Shown one piece after another: positions 8,034-16,227 of a stretch of DNA of 64,000 nucleotides. Within the stretch, counting starts at the first letter, position 1, and each line of letters opens with the position of its first letter. Origin of the DNA: Pseudomonas wadenswilerensis (GTDB taxonomy: Bacteria > Pseudomonadota > Gammaproteobacteria > Pseudomonadales > Pseudomonadaceae); NCBI RefSeq assembly GCF_900497695.1, contig NZ_UIDD01000001.1, positions 550,229 through 614,228 on the forward strand, written 5' to 3'. The notes under the pieces were generated by a model. The model made no database searches, was not told where the DNA came from, and saw only the letters and a list, made by a program, of their open reading frames with translations. The position numbers and the translations under genes were made by a program.

Positions 8034-8717
8034 ATGCCGCATATATTGATTGTCGAAGACGAAGCGGCCATTGCCGATACGCTGATTTTCGCCCTGCAAG
8101 GCGACGGCCACAGCACCGAGTGGGTAACCCTCGGCAGCGCCGCGCTGGAGCAGCAACGCCAGCGCCCGGCCGACCTGATCATCCTCGACATCGGCCTGCC
8201 GGATATCAGCGGCTTCGAAACCTGCCGGCAACTGCGCCGTTTCAGTGAAGTGCCGGTGATGTTCCTCAGCGCCCGCGACGGTGAAATCGACCGGGTGGTG
8301 GGCCTGGAAATCGGTGCCGACGATTATGTGGTCAAACCCTTCAGCCCCCGCGAAGTCGCGGCACGGGTGCGGGCGATCCTCAAGCGCATGGCGCCGCGCG
8401 CCGAACCGCTTGCCAGTGCCCCGGAGCTGTTCCAGGTCGATACCCTGCGCATGCAGATCCACTACCACGGCCAGGCCCTGAGCCTGACCCGCCACGAATT
8501 TCGCCTGCTGCAAAGCCTGCTGGAACAACCCGAGCGAGTATTCAGCCGCGAGCAGCTGCTGGATGCCGTCGGCGTTGCCGCCGATGTCGGCTACGAGCGC
8601 AGCATCGACAGCCATATCAAGAGCCTGCGCGCCAAGCTGCGCGCGGTGGCCGCCGACGCCGAGCCGATCCAGACCCACCGGGGCCTCGGTTACAGCTACA
8701 GCCCGAGCCACAGCTGA
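8034..8717 (+). CDS. creB: Two-component response regulator CreB
   Basis: This 227-residue OmpR-family regulator has a receiver domain (residues 1-120; acidic pocket ED at 8-9, phospho-acceptor D52, KPFSPRE near 102) and a winged-helix DNA-binding domain (about 125-225, ending GLGYSYSPS). The partner creC starts at the last base of the creB stop, so the two are translationally coupled. CreB turns on creD and, in pseudomonads, affects beta-lactam response and cell-envelope traits. No creA is found upstream, unlike E. coli creABCD. Confidence 0.93.
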   Translation: MPHILIVEDEAAIADTLIFALQGDGHSTEWVTLGSAALEQQRQRPADLIILDIGLPDISGFETCRQLRRFSEVPVMFLSARDGEIDRVVGLEIGADDYVVKPFSPREVAARVRAILKRMAPRAEPLASAPELFQVDTLRMQIHYHGQALSLTRHEFRLLQSLLEQPERVFSREQLLDAVGVAADVGYERSIDSHIKSLRAKLRAVAADAEPIQTHRGLGYSYSPSHS

Positions 8718-10150
8718 TGCGCCTGGGAATACGGATTTTCCTGGTGTATTTCCTGTTCGTCGGGCTGACCGGCTATTTCATCCTCAGCACCGTGCGCGAG
8801 CAGATTCGCCCGGGTGTGCGCCAGTCCACCGAAGAAACCCTGGTCGACACCGCCAACCTGCTTGCGGAAATCCTCCACGACGACGTCAAGGCCGGCACCC
8901 TTGGCCAGAGCCGCTTGCCGATACTGCTGCGTGCCTACGGCCAGCGCCAGCCCAAGGCCGATATCTGGGGCTTGTCGAAGAACCAGGTCAACCACCGCAT
9001 CTACGTCACCGATGCCCAGGGCAAGGTGTTGCTCGACTCCGCAGGTGTGGCGGTGGGCGAGGACTATTCGCGCTGGAACGACGTCTACCTGACCTTGCGC
9101 GGCCAATACGGTGCACGCTCGACCCGCAGCAACCCGGAGGATCCGGAGTCGTCGGTGATGCACGTGGCGGCACCGATTCTCGATGAAGGCAGGATTATCG
9201 GCGTGGTCACCGTGGCCAAGCCGAACAAGTCGCTGCAACCCTATATCGACCGCTCCGAGCGGCGCCTGCTGTACCTCGGCCTGGGCCTGATCGGCCTTGG
9301 CCTGCTGGTGGGCGCGGCGCTGTCGTGGTGGCTGGCGCGCTCGCTGCGCAGGCTGACCCGTTATGCCCAGGCGGTCAGTGAGGGTGAGCGCACGGCGCTG
9401 CCGCATTACCGGGGCGGTGAGCTGTGGCAACTGGCGGCAGCGGTGGAGCGCATGCGTACCCAGCTCGAAGGCAAGGACTACGTCGAACGTTACGTGCACA
9501 CCCTGACCCACGAGCTGAAAAGCCCGTTGGCGGCGATCCGCGGTGCCTCCGAACTGCTCCAGGGGCCGATGAGCGACGAGCAGCGCCAGCGCTTTGCCGG
9601 CAATATCGAAAGCGAAAGTGCGCGCATGCAGCAGTTGATCGAGCGCCTGCTCAACCTGGCCCAGGTCGAGCAGATGCAGGAGCTGGAAGAACAGCAGCAG
9701 GTGCCGCTGGCGGCGCTGGTCGACGAGCTGCTGCTGGCCCAGGGCGCGCGGATCGAAAGCGGCGAACTGCAGGTGCGTCAGCGCGTACCCGTCGCTGCGC
9801 GGCTGTTATGCGACCCCTTCCTGATGCGCCAGGCCATTGCCAACCTGCTGGACAATGCCCTGGACTTCACCCCGCCGGGCGGTTTGCTGGTGTTCGAGCT
9901 GGAGCACGGGGACGGCCGCGTGGCCTTGAGCCTGTTCAACCAGGGCGAGGCGATTCCTGACTATGCCCTGGGTCGTCTCAGCGAACGTTTCTACTCGCTG
10001 CCGCGACCGTTCAGCGGGCGCAAGAGCACCGGCCTGGGGCTGAATTTCGTCGAAGAGGTGATGCAGTTGCATGGCGGCGCGCTGGAAGTCGCCAACGTCG
10101 AGGACGGCGTACGCGTGCGTTTGTGGTTGCCGGCCAAGCGCCTGGGCTGA
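8717..10150 (+). CDS. creC: Sensor histidine kinase CreC
   Basis: This 477-residue kinase has two membrane segments (residues 6-24 and 184-206), a periplasmic sensor of about 160 residues, a HAMP-like linker, and a kinase core with the H-box THELKSPLAAIRG (phospho-acceptor H265), an N-box LLDNALDF and a G-box STGLGLNFV. It phosphorylates CreB. Its ATG overlaps the creB stop by one base. The 95 bases that follow carry a candidate CreB site before creD. Confidence 0.93.
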   Translation: MRLGIRIFLVYFLFVGLTGYFILSTVREQIRPGVRQSTEETLVDTANLLAEILHDDVKAGTLGQSRLPILLRAYGQRQPKADIWGLSKNQVNHRIYVTDAQGKVLLDSAGVAVGEDYSRWNDVYLTLRGQYGARSTRSNPEDPESSVMHVAAPILDEGRIIGVVTVAKPNKSLQPYIDRSERRLLYLGLGLIGLGLLVGAALSWWLARSLRRLTRYAQAVSEGERTALPHYRGGELWQLAAAVERMRTQLEGKDYVERYVHTLTHELKSPLAAIRGASELLQGPMSDEQRQRFAGNIESESARMQQLIERLLNLAQVEQMQELEEQQQVPLAALVDELLLAQGARIESGELQVRQRVPVAARLLCDPFLMRQAIANLLDNALDFTPPGGLLVFELEHGDGRVALSLFNQGEAIPDYALGRLSERFYSLPRPFSGRKSTGLGLNFVEEVMQLHGGALEVANVEDGVRVRLWLPAKRLG

Positions 10151-10154
10151 AAAC

Positions 10155-10170
10155 TTCACAGAGTCTGCAC
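10155..10170 (+). promoter_or_regulatory. Candidate CreB site (cre tag) upstream of creD
   Basis: TTCAC-AGAGTC-TGCAC fits the described cre tag TTCAC-N6-TTCAC with one change. It lies 75 bases upstream of the creD ATG, the expected place for CreB activation. Confidence 0.6.
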
Positions 10171-10245
10171 ACAGGCTCCACATAACTCCCCAAGGGCTCC
10201 ATTTCGCTTGCGCAGACTCTGCCCATCGAAACCGGAGTCCCGTCC

Positions 10246-11580
10246 ATGAACCGAAATCTGAGCTACAAACTGGGTGCCATTGCCATCCTGATCGCACTGT
10301 TGCTGATTCCCTTGCTGATGATTGGCGGCTTGATCCAGGACCGCCAGGAGCAACGCGACCAGGTGGTGCGCGACATTGCCCAGAGCTCCAGTTTTGCCCA
10401 GCAGATCAGCGGGCCGATGCTGGTGGTGCCATACCGCAAGATCGAGCGGCGCTGGAAGACCGAAGACGGCAAGAGCTACCAGGAAGCCAGCCAGGTCGCC
10501 GGCCATCTGTACTTCTTGCCGGAAACCTTCGACCTCAAGGCAGGCATCGACACCGAACTGCGTTCGCGCGGTATCTATGAGGCGCGCCTGTTCCACGCCG
10601 ACAATCACATCAGTGGCCAATTCAAGATTCCGGCCAACTGGGGGATTACCGAGGACTTTGCCGACTACCGCTTCGATCCGGCGTTCCTGGTGGTGGGCAT
10701 CAGCGACATCCGCGGCATCGAAAAAGGCCTGCAACTGCAGCTCAACGAGCAGCGTCTGGACTTTGCCGCCGGTACCAAGCTGAGCTGGATGAGCGGTGGC
10801 GTCCATGCGCTGTTGCCGGGCATCGATGGCAAGGCCGAGGCCGTGCTCAATTACGCGTTCGACCTCAGCCTGCAAGGCACCGGACAGCTGCACGTGCTGC
10901 CGATGGGCCGCAGCACTACGGTAAGCATGGCCGCCAACTGGCCGCACCCAAGCTTCGACGGTAACTACCTGCCAAGCAGCCGCAAGGTCGATGCCGGTGG
11001 TTTTTCGGCGCGCTGGCAAACCTCGTTCTTCTCCACCAACCTCGAAGACGCCTTGACCCAGTGCGTGGTCAACGAGCAGTGCAATGATTTCAATGGGCGT
11101 GCCTTCGGCGTCAGCTTCGTCGACCCGGTGGACCAGTACCTCAAAAGCGAACGGGCAATCAAATATGCATTGCTGTTCATTGCCCTGACCTTTGCCGGCT
11201 TTTTCCTCTTCGAAGTGCTCAAGGGCCTCAGCGTGCACCCGATCCAGTACGGCCTGGTGGGCGTGGCCCTGGCGTTCTTCTACCTGCTGTTGCTGTCGTT
11301 GTCCGAGCACCTGGGCTTTGCCAAGGCCTATGCGTTGTCGGCGGGGGGCTGCGTGTTGCTGATCGGCTTCTACCTGTGCCACGTGCTGCACAGCGTGTTT
11401 CGCGGCATGGGCTTTGCCCTGGGTCTGGCGCTGCTCTACGGCATGCTCTACGGCCTGCTGACGGCCGAGGATTACGCGCTGCTGATGGGCTCGCTGCTGC
11501 TGTTCGGCCTGCTGGGTGTGTTCATGGTCCTGACCCGTCGCCTGGACTGGTATCGGGTTGGCCAGGTGAAACTGTCATGA
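10246..11580 (+). CDS. creD: Inner-membrane protein CreD
   Basis: A 444-residue inner-membrane protein: one N-terminal membrane segment (residues 8-28), a large periplasmic part (about 30-300) with CVVNEQCNDFNG, and a cluster of about five C-terminal membrane helices (305-430). It matches CreD, the main target of CreBC, which is linked to envelope integrity and resistance to colicins and beta-lactams. GGAG lies just upstream of the ATG. The candidate cre tag at 10155 suggests it can be induced separately from creBC. Confidence 0.92.
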   Translation: MNRNLSYKLGAIAILIALLLIPLLMIGGLIQDRQEQRDQVVRDIAQSSSFAQQISGPMLVVPYRKIERRWKTEDGKSYQEASQVAGHLYFLPETFDLKAGIDTELRSRGIYEARLFHADNHISGQFKIPANWGITEDFADYRFDPAFLVVGISDIRGIEKGLQLQLNEQRLDFAAGTKLSWMSGGVHALLPGIDGKAEAVLNYAFDLSLQGTGQLHVLPMGRSTTVSMAANWPHPSFDGNYLPSSRKVDAGGFSARWQTSFFSTNLEDALTQCVVNEQCNDFNGRAFGVSFVDPVDQYLKSERAIKYALLFIALTFAGFFLFEVLKGLSVHPIQYGLVGVALAFFYLLLLSLSEHLGFAKAYALSAGGCVLLIGFYLCHVLHSVFRGMGFALGLALLYGMLYGLLTAEDYALLMGSLLLFGLLGVFMVLTRRLDWYRVGQVKLS

Positions 11581-11717
11581 GTGGCTTGCGCGAGGAGAGG
11601 GTATTGGGTGCAGTGCTGGCGACCCACATCGCCGGCCTGTGGACAGCAGAAGTGATTGTCGGCGCCGGCCTTGTCGGGGATGAGATTGCTCTGCTGTCTG
11701 GTAATGCGCGGCGCCTG

Positions 11718-11792
11718 CATCGCTGGCAAAGCCAGCTCCCACACAGTCAGCGGTACACCGATGCACTGTGGGAGCCGGCCTTGCCGGCGATG
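11718..11792. repeat. REP family A, diverged inverted pair
   Basis: Arms at 11718-11743 and 11767-11792 resemble family A but have an extra A in the left arm (GGCAAAGCC) and CCGGC changes in the right arm, so the hairpin is imperfect. It fills the gap between the convergent creD and GST genes. Confidence 0.8.
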
Positions 11793-11817
11793 GGCTGCAC
11801 AGCAGCCCCTGGCAATG

Positions 11818-12450
11818 TCAGGTAGCCGAAGGATCAGTCGCCTGCATCGACTCACGCTGACTGACTTGCGCATACCACCCCGCCAGCTGCGGCTGTTGCT
11901 CACGCCAGCCGAAGTCCGGGAAGCGCAGGTCGAGGTAACCCAGGGCACAGGCCACGCCGATGGCGGCGATGTCGAACACCGAGGCCAGTTCGGCGAAGTG
12001 TTCCTGCTCAAGGTTGCTCAGGCCACGACGGATCTTGTCCTGTTGCGCTTCGATCCAGGCGTCCCATTGTTTGTCCTTGGGCCGCAGGAAAGTCTCGTAG
12101 CGCGTCAGCACCGCGGCATCCATGATCGCATCGGCCAGCGAGGCGAGGGTCAGGCGGTGCCAGCGCGGCCAGCCTTCACGGGGGATCAGCGGGTTACCGA
12201 CATGCTGCAGGTCGAGGTACTCGCAGATCACCCGGCTGTCGTGCAGCACGCTACCGTCGGCCAGGCGCAGGGCCGGGATCTTGCCCGCCGGGTTGCCCTG
12301 GTTGAGCTCGGCTACCGGGTTGACCGGAGTGAGGTTGACGGCGTGCAGGGCCACGCGGTCGGTTTGCCCGGTTTCGTGCAACACCACCAGGACCTTGCGC
12401 ACGAACGGCGAGGCCGGCGAATGGAACAGGGTCATGCTCGGTGCGGACAT
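11818..12450 (-). CDS. Glutathione S-transferase family protein
   Basis: A 210-residue protein with an N-terminal thioredoxin-like domain (SPASPFVRKVLVVLHE, then NPAGKIPAL and the cis-Pro/DSRVICEYL region, residues 8-75) and an all-helical C-terminal domain. This is the standard GST layout; the likely catalytic Ser is in SPASPF. The ATG at 12450 is preceded by GAGGGA. It is 9 bases downstream of msrA on the same strand, so the two may be co-transcribed, which fits a shared role in handling oxidised or electrophilic compounds. Confidence 0.88.
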   Translation of the reverse strand: MSAPSMTLFHSPASPFVRKVLVVLHETGQTDRVALHAVNLTPVNPVAELNQGNPAGKIPALRLADGSVLHDSRVICEYLDLQHVGNPLIPREGWPRWHRLTLASLADAIMDAAVLTRYETFLRPKDKQWDAWIEAQQDKIRRGLSNLEQEHFAELASVFDIAAIGVACALGYLDLRFPDFGWREQQPQLAGWYAQVSQRESMQATDPSAT

Positions 12451-12459
12451 GTCGATCCC

Positions 12460-13128
12460 TCAGTTGCCTTGCAGGCTCGGTGGCAGGCAGACACCGGTAC
12501 CACCGATGCCGCAGTAGCCTTCTGGGTTCTTGGCCAGGTACTGCTGGTGGTAGGCTTCGGCGAAGTACACGGTCGGCGCCTGGTCGATCTCGGTGGTGAT
12601 TTCGCCGAAGCCGGCCTTGCTCAGTTCGGCCTGGTAGGCCTGCTTGCTGGCCAGTGCCTCGTCCAGTTGCTGGGGACTGGTGCAGTAGATCACCGAGCGG
12701 TACTGGGTGCCGACGTCGTTGCCCTGGCGCATGCCCTGGGTCGGGTTGTGCAGTTCCCAGAACATCGCCAGCAGCTCTTTGTAGCTGACCTTGTCCTTGT
12801 CGAACACCACCAGCACCACTTCGGTGTGGCCGGTCAGGCCCGAGCAGACTTCTTCGTAGGTCGGGTTGGGGGTGAAGCCGCCGGCATAGCCGACCACGGT
12901 GCTGACCACGCCTTCACGTTGCCAGAAGCGCCGCTCGGCACCCCAGAAGCAGCCCAGGCCAAAGATCGCAAAGTCGATGGCGCCTTCGAAGAACGGGCCG
13001 AGCAGCGGGGTGTCCTTGAAGACGAAATGCTTCTCGGGCAGGGTCATCGGCGTTTCGCGGCCAGGCAGGGCCTGTTCCGCAGTGGGCAGGGCGTTTTTGT
13101 TCACCAGAATCTCCGAGCGCAGGACCAT
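12460..13128 (-). CDS. msrA: Peptide methionine sulfoxide reductase MsrA
   Basis: A 222-residue enzyme that reduces methionine-S-sulfoxide in proteins. The catalytic motif GCFWG is at residues 59-63 (nucleophile C60). The C-terminal [11 protein letters not shown] supplies resolving cysteines. An N-terminal extension of about 50 residues is typical of the longer proteobacterial MsrA form. GAGGAA lies 5 bases before the ATG. It lies downstream of dipA, with a single REP between, and upstream of a GST gene. Confidence 0.95.
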   Translation of the reverse strand: MVLRSEILVNKNALPTAEQALPGRETPMTLPEKHFVFKDTPLLGPFFEGAIDFAIFGLGCFWGAERRFWQREGVVSTVVGYAGGFTPNPTYEEVCSGLTGHTEVVLVVFDKDKVSYKELLAMFWELHNPTQGMRQGNDVGTQYRSVIYCTSPQQLDEALASKQAYQAELSKAGFGEITTEIDQAPTVYFAEAYHQQYLAKNPEGYCGIGGTGVCLPPSLQGN

Positions 13129-13152
13129 GATCGTTCCTCTGCTGATAAAAGG

Positions 13153-13174
13153 TAGGAGCGGGCTTGCCCCGCGA
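13153..13174. repeat. REP family B, single copy
   Basis: TAGGAGCGGGCTTGCCCCGC followed by GA is one arm of the family B REP, which is itself partly palindromic (GCGGG...CCCGC). It lies between dipA and msrA. Confidence 0.8.
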
Positions 13175-13218
13175 AGGGGCCTGAATGAACTCTATATTGC
13201 CCGAGAGAAACGCCGCTG

Positions 13219-15912
13219 TCAGGCGATAGGGCCACGCGGATAGCGTTTGAGCTTATCGATCAGCTCACTGCCTGGAATCGGCCGGTCGAACAGGTAGCCC
13301 TGGCCGACATCGCAGCGGTGACGACGCAGGAATGCCAGCTGCTCGGCGGTCTCGATGCCTTCGGCAACCACTTTGAGCTTGAGGTTGTGGGCCATGGCCA
13401 CCACCGCCGAGGTGATCTCCATGTCGTCCTGGTTGTCGGGGATTTCGTGGATGAAGCTGCGATCGATCTTGATGATGTCGATCGGGAATTTCTTCAGGTA
13501 GCTCAGCGACGAATAGCCGGTGCCGAAGTCGTCCATGGCCAGGGTCAGGCCCAGTTGCTTGAGCTGGTCGAGCTGGCGGTGGGTGTCTTCGGTGGCTTCC
13601 AGCAGCAGGCCCTCGGTCAGCTCCAGCTCCAGCAAGTGCGGGGGCAGGGCTTCCTCCTTGAGGATGTTGGCGATCGAGGCGACCAGGTCGGGGTCGGAAA
13701 ACTGCTTGGGCGAGAGGTTGATCGCCACCTGCAGGTTACCCAGGCCTTCGGTGCGCAGCTTCTGGCTCATGCGGCAGGCCTGGCGGGCGATCCACTTGCC
13801 GATAGGGATGATCAGCCCGGTCTCTTCGGCGACGCTGATGAACTGGTCGGGGCGGATCATGCCCTTTTCCGGATGGTTCCAGCGCAGCAGCGCTTCCAGG
13901 CCCAGCAGGCGGCCACTGCGCAGGCACAGCTTGGGCTGGTAGAACACGTCCAGTTCGTTCTGGGTCAGGGCGCGGCGCAGGTTGTTCTCGACGAACAGCT
14001 TGTAGCTGGCCTCGGCATTCAGCGCCTCGGTGAACACCTGGACCTGGTGCTTGCCGTTGGCCTTGGCCTTGTGCAGGGCCAGGCCTGCGTTCTTCATCAG
14101 GGTCTGCGGGTCGCGGCCATGCAGCGGCGCGCAGGCAAGGCCCACGGAGCCGGTGACGTTGATCAGCTGGTTGTCGACGAACATCGGCTTGTCGAGGGTG
14201 CGCAGCAGTTGCTGGGCAACCTGTTGGCCGCCCTCCAGGTCGGTGTCTTCGAGCAGCACGGCGAATTCGTTGCTGGCAAAGCGCGCCAGGCTGCCGCCGG
14301 GGCTCAGGCTGTTGCGCAGGCGTCGGGCCAGGCTGATCAGCAGCTTGTCGCCGGTCTGGTGGCCGAGGCTGTCGTTGATTCGCTTGAAGTTGTCGATGTC
14401 CACCAGCAGCAGGCTGATCGGGCTGTCGCTGTCGCGGGCGAAGCGCTCGTCGAGGTTGCGGATGAACGCCGGGCGATTGCCCAGGCTGGTCAGGTTGTCG
14501 GTATAGGCCAGGCGCTCGATGCGCTGCTGGGCCAGCTTGCTCTGGGTGATGTCTTCGTAGATGCCGATGTAATGGGTCAGTTCGCGGTTGTCGCCGAACA
14601 CCTTGGAAATCGACAGCTGGCCCCAGTAGGGCTCGAGGTTCTTGCGCCGGCTCTTGAATTCGCCCTGCCAGCTGTTGCCCATGGCCAGGCTGGACGGCGC
14701 GTCGAACAGCAGTTCGCTCAAGTTTTCCAGCGCCGGCAGTTCCGACAAGCGGTGGCCGTGGACTTCATCGGTGCTGTACTGGGTAATGGCGGTAAAGCTT
14801 GGGTTGACGTACTCGACCACGCCGTCGCGGTTGACCAGCAAAAAGGCGTTGGCGCTTTGCTCGACGGCGCGCTGGAACAGGTGCAGGGCGTTGGTCGCGG
14901 TGCGCCGGTTGTGGTTGTTGATGACCTGGGCGAACTGGTCGGCCAGCTCGCCGGCAAAGGCAATTTCATCGGTTTGCCAGGCGCGCGCCGAGCCGGTTTG
15001 CTCCAGGCACAATACCCCGACCACCTGGCCATCGATGCGGATACTGGCGTCGAGCATGGCGTTGATGTCGCGCGGGCGCAGGCTCTCGGCCATTTCCCGG
15101 GTGCGCGGGTCGTGGGTGGCGTTGTGGGCGTCGATGGCGCGGCTGGTGTGCAGGGCTTCGAGGTAGTCGGGAAAGCGACTGGCGTCGATCGGCTCGGGCA
15201 GGCGGTATTCCTGGGTGTCTCGGTAGAACGCCGAGATTGGTTGCAGGTGCTGGTCTTCCAGGTACCAGATGCTCGCGCAGTCGATCTTGTAGATCTCGCA
15301 GGCACTGCGGGTGATCAGTTCGGCGGCTTCGAGCAGCGAATTGCTGGCGCTGTAGCGATGGCGGGCCAGGTGCAGGATCAGGTCCTGCTGGGCACGTACC
15401 CGCTCCAGGTGCTCGAGCTGTTCCTGCTGGGCCCGCTGGTTGAGCTGCAACGCGATCTGCAGGCGGCTGTTGCGGGTTTCGAGGTCGGCGGCCGACAGGT
15501 CTGGCGTGTCACCCGGCTGGCTGTCGAGGACCATCAGGTAACCGCGCAGCAACTGGCGGTTGTGCTGCTTGTAGGCTTCGCCCAGCTCCAGCAGGTGCAG
15601 CGGGCCCTGGGCGGTGTGCAGGGTATAGCGCACCAGGTAATGCGGGCGCTGGGCCAGTTGCAACTGAATGGCATCGTGCAGTTTGTAGCGCGCTTCGGGC
15701 TCCATCAGGCTGGCGTAGGGCGAGCCGACCAGTGCACAGAGTTCCACTGCGGCCAGGCCAAATTGCCGTTCACAACCAGGATCAAGATAGAGCAGCGCCC
15801 AGCTCGCCTCGTTCAGCCGCTCGAAACGCAGCATCCCGAGCCGCGAGGGCACGGGCAACTGCGTCACGACCTCGGCCACCATACGGCTGGCGGCATCAGG
15901 TTGGCTTTTCAT
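13219..15912 (-). CDS. dipA: Cyclic-di-GMP phosphodiesterase DipA (PAS-GAF-PAS-degenerate GGDEF-EAL)
   Basis: This 897-residue cytosolic protein has a PAS-like start (about 25-130), a coiled linker (145-185), a GAF domain (190-335), a PAS domain (345-460), a GGDEF-fold domain (465-630) and an EAL domain (640-895). The GGDEF motif is ASNEF (546-550), so cyclase activity is unlikely. The EAL side is intact: EALLRW at 673, ELTE near 764, DDFGTGYSSL near 794, AEGIET and QGYLF. Layout, the ASNEF signature and position next to aceF and msrA match P. aeruginosa DipA, a phosphodiesterase needed for biofilm dispersal. Confidence 0.92.
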   Translation of the reverse strand: MKSQPDAASRMVAEVVTQLPVPSRLGMLRFERLNEASWALLYLDPGCERQFGLAAVELCALVGSPYASLMEPEARYKLHDAIQLQLAQRPHYLVRYTLHTAQGPLHLLELGEAYKQHNRQLLRGYLMVLDSQPGDTPDLSAADLETRNSRLQIALQLNQRAQQEQLEHLERVRAQQDLILHLARHRYSASNSLLEAAELITRSACEIYKIDCASIWYLEDQHLQPISAFYRDTQEYRLPEPIDASRFPDYLEALHTSRAIDAHNATHDPRTREMAESLRPRDINAMLDASIRIDGQVVGVLCLEQTGSARAWQTDEIAFAGELADQFAQVINNHNRRTATNALHLFQRAVEQSANAFLLVNRDGVVEYVNPSFTAITQYSTDEVHGHRLSELPALENLSELLFDAPSSLAMGNSWQGEFKSRRKNLEPYWGQLSISKVFGDNRELTHYIGIYEDITQSKLAQQRIERLAYTDNLTSLGNRPAFIRNLDERFARDSDSPISLLLVDIDNFKRINDSLGHQTGDKLLISLARRLRNSLSPGGSLARFASNEFAVLLEDTDLEGGQQVAQQLLRTLDKPMFVDNQLINVTGSVGLACAPLHGRDPQTLMKNAGLALHKAKANGKHQVQVFTEALNAEASYKLFVENNLRRALTQNELDVFYQPKLCLRSGRLLGLEALLRWNHPEKGMIRPDQFISVAEETGLIIPIGKWIARQACRMSQKLRTEGLGNLQVAINLSPKQFSDPDLVASIANILKEEALPPHLLELELTEGLLLEATEDTHRQLDQLKQLGLTLAMDDFGTGYSSLSYLKKFPIDIIKIDRSFIHEIPDNQDDMEITSAVVAMAHNLKLKVVAEGIETAEQLAFLRRHRCDVGQGYLFDRPIPGSELIDKLKRYPRGPIA

Positions 15913-16072
15913 CGAGAGCTCGCTTCAAGAAGGCTGTTCGCGCAAATAGAGCAATCTGCTACTACGCGTGTCGGCAAGGTTGCATCATGCGCTTGAGGCT
16001 GACAAGCGATACAGAGACCTCCGTACTAACTGTGTCGGCATTGGCGTAGGAATCTTAAGTCAGACGCTGCCC

Positions 16073-16112
16073 ATCGCGGGGCAAGTCGGACCGCCGCATC
16101 GCCGCGCCCACA
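16073..16112. repeat. REP family C, single copy
   Basis: Starts ATCGCGGGGCAAGTCGGACC and continues through CGCCGCATCGCCGCG to CCCACA. This variant (GTCGG..CCGCCGCATCGCCGC) also occurs at 45200-45237 and is the type interrupted by the IS110 element at 62841. Confidence 0.75.
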
Positions 16113-16132
16113 GGGGGACCATTCCAGCAGAT

Positions 16133-16162
16133 AAAAAAAGCCCCGCCAAAATGACGGGGTTG
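16133..16162 (-). terminator. Second (distal) aceEF terminator
   Basis: On the minus strand, CCCCGTCATTTTGGCGGGG is followed by a run of seven T, a classic intrinsic terminator about 70 bases beyond aceF. Confidence 0.85.
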
Positions 16163-16192
16163 AGGTACGAGCGTGGCAGCTCGAAAAGGGAG

Positions 16193-16218
16193 CCTGTCTC
16201 CCCGGCAGGGGAGACAGG
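16193..16218 (-). terminator. First (proximal) aceEF terminator
   Basis: A perfect 11-bp stem (CCTGTCTCCCC / GGGGAGACAGG) with a 4-base loop starts 9 bases after the aceF stop. Downstream on the minus strand come CTCCC and TTTT. With the distal hairpin it forms a double stop for a highly expressed operon. Confidence 0.75.
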
Positions 16219-16227
16219 AAACAGCAA

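Noticed and set aside
11656..13155. 499-codon plus-strand frame across the GST and msrA genes
   Set aside because: It spans two genes and a REP on the other strand, with no family motifs.
13318..15996. 892-codon open frame on the plus strand opposite dipA
   Set aside because: Low-complexity V/G/Q/H/D-rich product typical of antisense frames in GC-rich genes. The minus-strand product has intact GAF, PAS and EAL motifs.
15913..16072. Region upstream of dipA inspected for small RNAs or a small gene
   Set aside because: Short frames lack ribosome sites and no terminator or GGA-rich structure was seen. It probably holds only the dipA promoter.
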